A stretch of DNA of 5,883 bases, taken from contig JAITXS010000142.1 in the NCBI GenBank assembly GCA_031284645.1, positions 1-5,883 of the forward strand, in the 5' to 3' direction. The position numbers and the translations under genes are program-made. This DNA comes from Spirochaetaceae bacterium (lineage in GTDB: Bacteria > Spirochaetota > Spirochaetia > Treponematales > Breznakiellaceae). This document shows positions 5,833-5,883 of this stretch, piece after piece. The notes below the pieces were generated by a model. That model was not told where the DNA came from and did not search any database. It saw only the letters and a list, made by a program, of their open reading frames with translations. Positions within the stretch are counted from its first letter, which is position 1. Every line of letters begins with the position of its first letter.

Positions 5833-5838
5833 TATAAT
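5833..5838 (+). promoter_or_regulatory. Possible -10 box of a gene starting at the right edge
   Basis: A perfect TATAAT is followed 10 bases later by AAAGG (5849-5853) and then by ATG at 5863, which stays open for the seven codons to the window end. No good -35 box is found at 16-18 bases upstream. The gene cannot be identified from seven codons. Confidence 0.2.
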
Positions 5839-5883
5839 AGGTCTACAGAAAGGTAGATCAGAATGGGGTTAGATATGCATAGC

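Larger units (their letters stand above)
5367..5883. other. Gene-free intergenic region upstream of eno
   Basis: About 500 bases contain no frame with a convincing start, ribosome site or protein family. The content is, in order, the eno promoter edge, a two-unit 166-base repeat (about 5427-5716) dominated by GGGT and ACCC words, and an AT-richer stretch (5717-5883). The AT-richer stretch has the 11-base word AAAACCTAGCC twice (5782-5792 and 5817-5827) and a TATAAT box. The neighbour on the right lies outside the window. Confidence 0.6.

Overview
The window is ordinary bacterial chromosome with accessory-looking sequence at both ends. It suggests an anaerobic, host- or sediment-associated bacterium, possibly a spirochaete of the Treponema type. 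The grounds are the overall style of the enolase and HisF proteins, the relaxed lipobox (LFSC) of the binding protein, and moderate GC with A-rich intergenic stretches. This placement is inference from recognition, not from a search.

Layout. Positions 1 to about 139 look like the right end of an insertion sequence: the last 17 codons of an open frame, then two 21-base direct repeats (AAAGGGGACATTTTC type), then TTGACA-ended tips. Immediately beyond is a promoter whose -10 box begins a perfect 42-base palindrome (157-198). This drives a three-gene plus-strand operon (214-3057) for an ABC importer of the nitrate/sulfonate/taurine/thiamine-precursor class: a lipoprotein binding protein, a permease with an unusual N-terminal membrane extension, and an ATPase overlapping the permease by 4 bases. 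The substrate cannot be read from sequence.

Convergent to the operon, on the minus strand, lie eno (3996-5297, start corrected downstream) and hisF (3129-3896), in the order eno then hisF. The 99-base gap between them is almost entirely hairpin-forming sequence with two competing pairings. HisF has both catalytic aspartates but a cysteine where asparagine 103 is usual, and no hisH is visible beside it.

Positions 5367-5883 hold no gene that I can support. They contain a two-copy, 166-base-period repeat rich in GGGT/ACCC, with a nested motif present four times, a long imperfect hairpin, and near the right edge a TATAAT box that may belong to a gene starting beyond the window.

The best candidates for something undescribed are the palindromic operator fused to an insertion-sequence end, the competing-stem leader of hisF, and the 166-base repeat upstream of eno. 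I see no evidence for a novel multi-gene system such as a defence island, CRISPR array or biosynthetic cluster.
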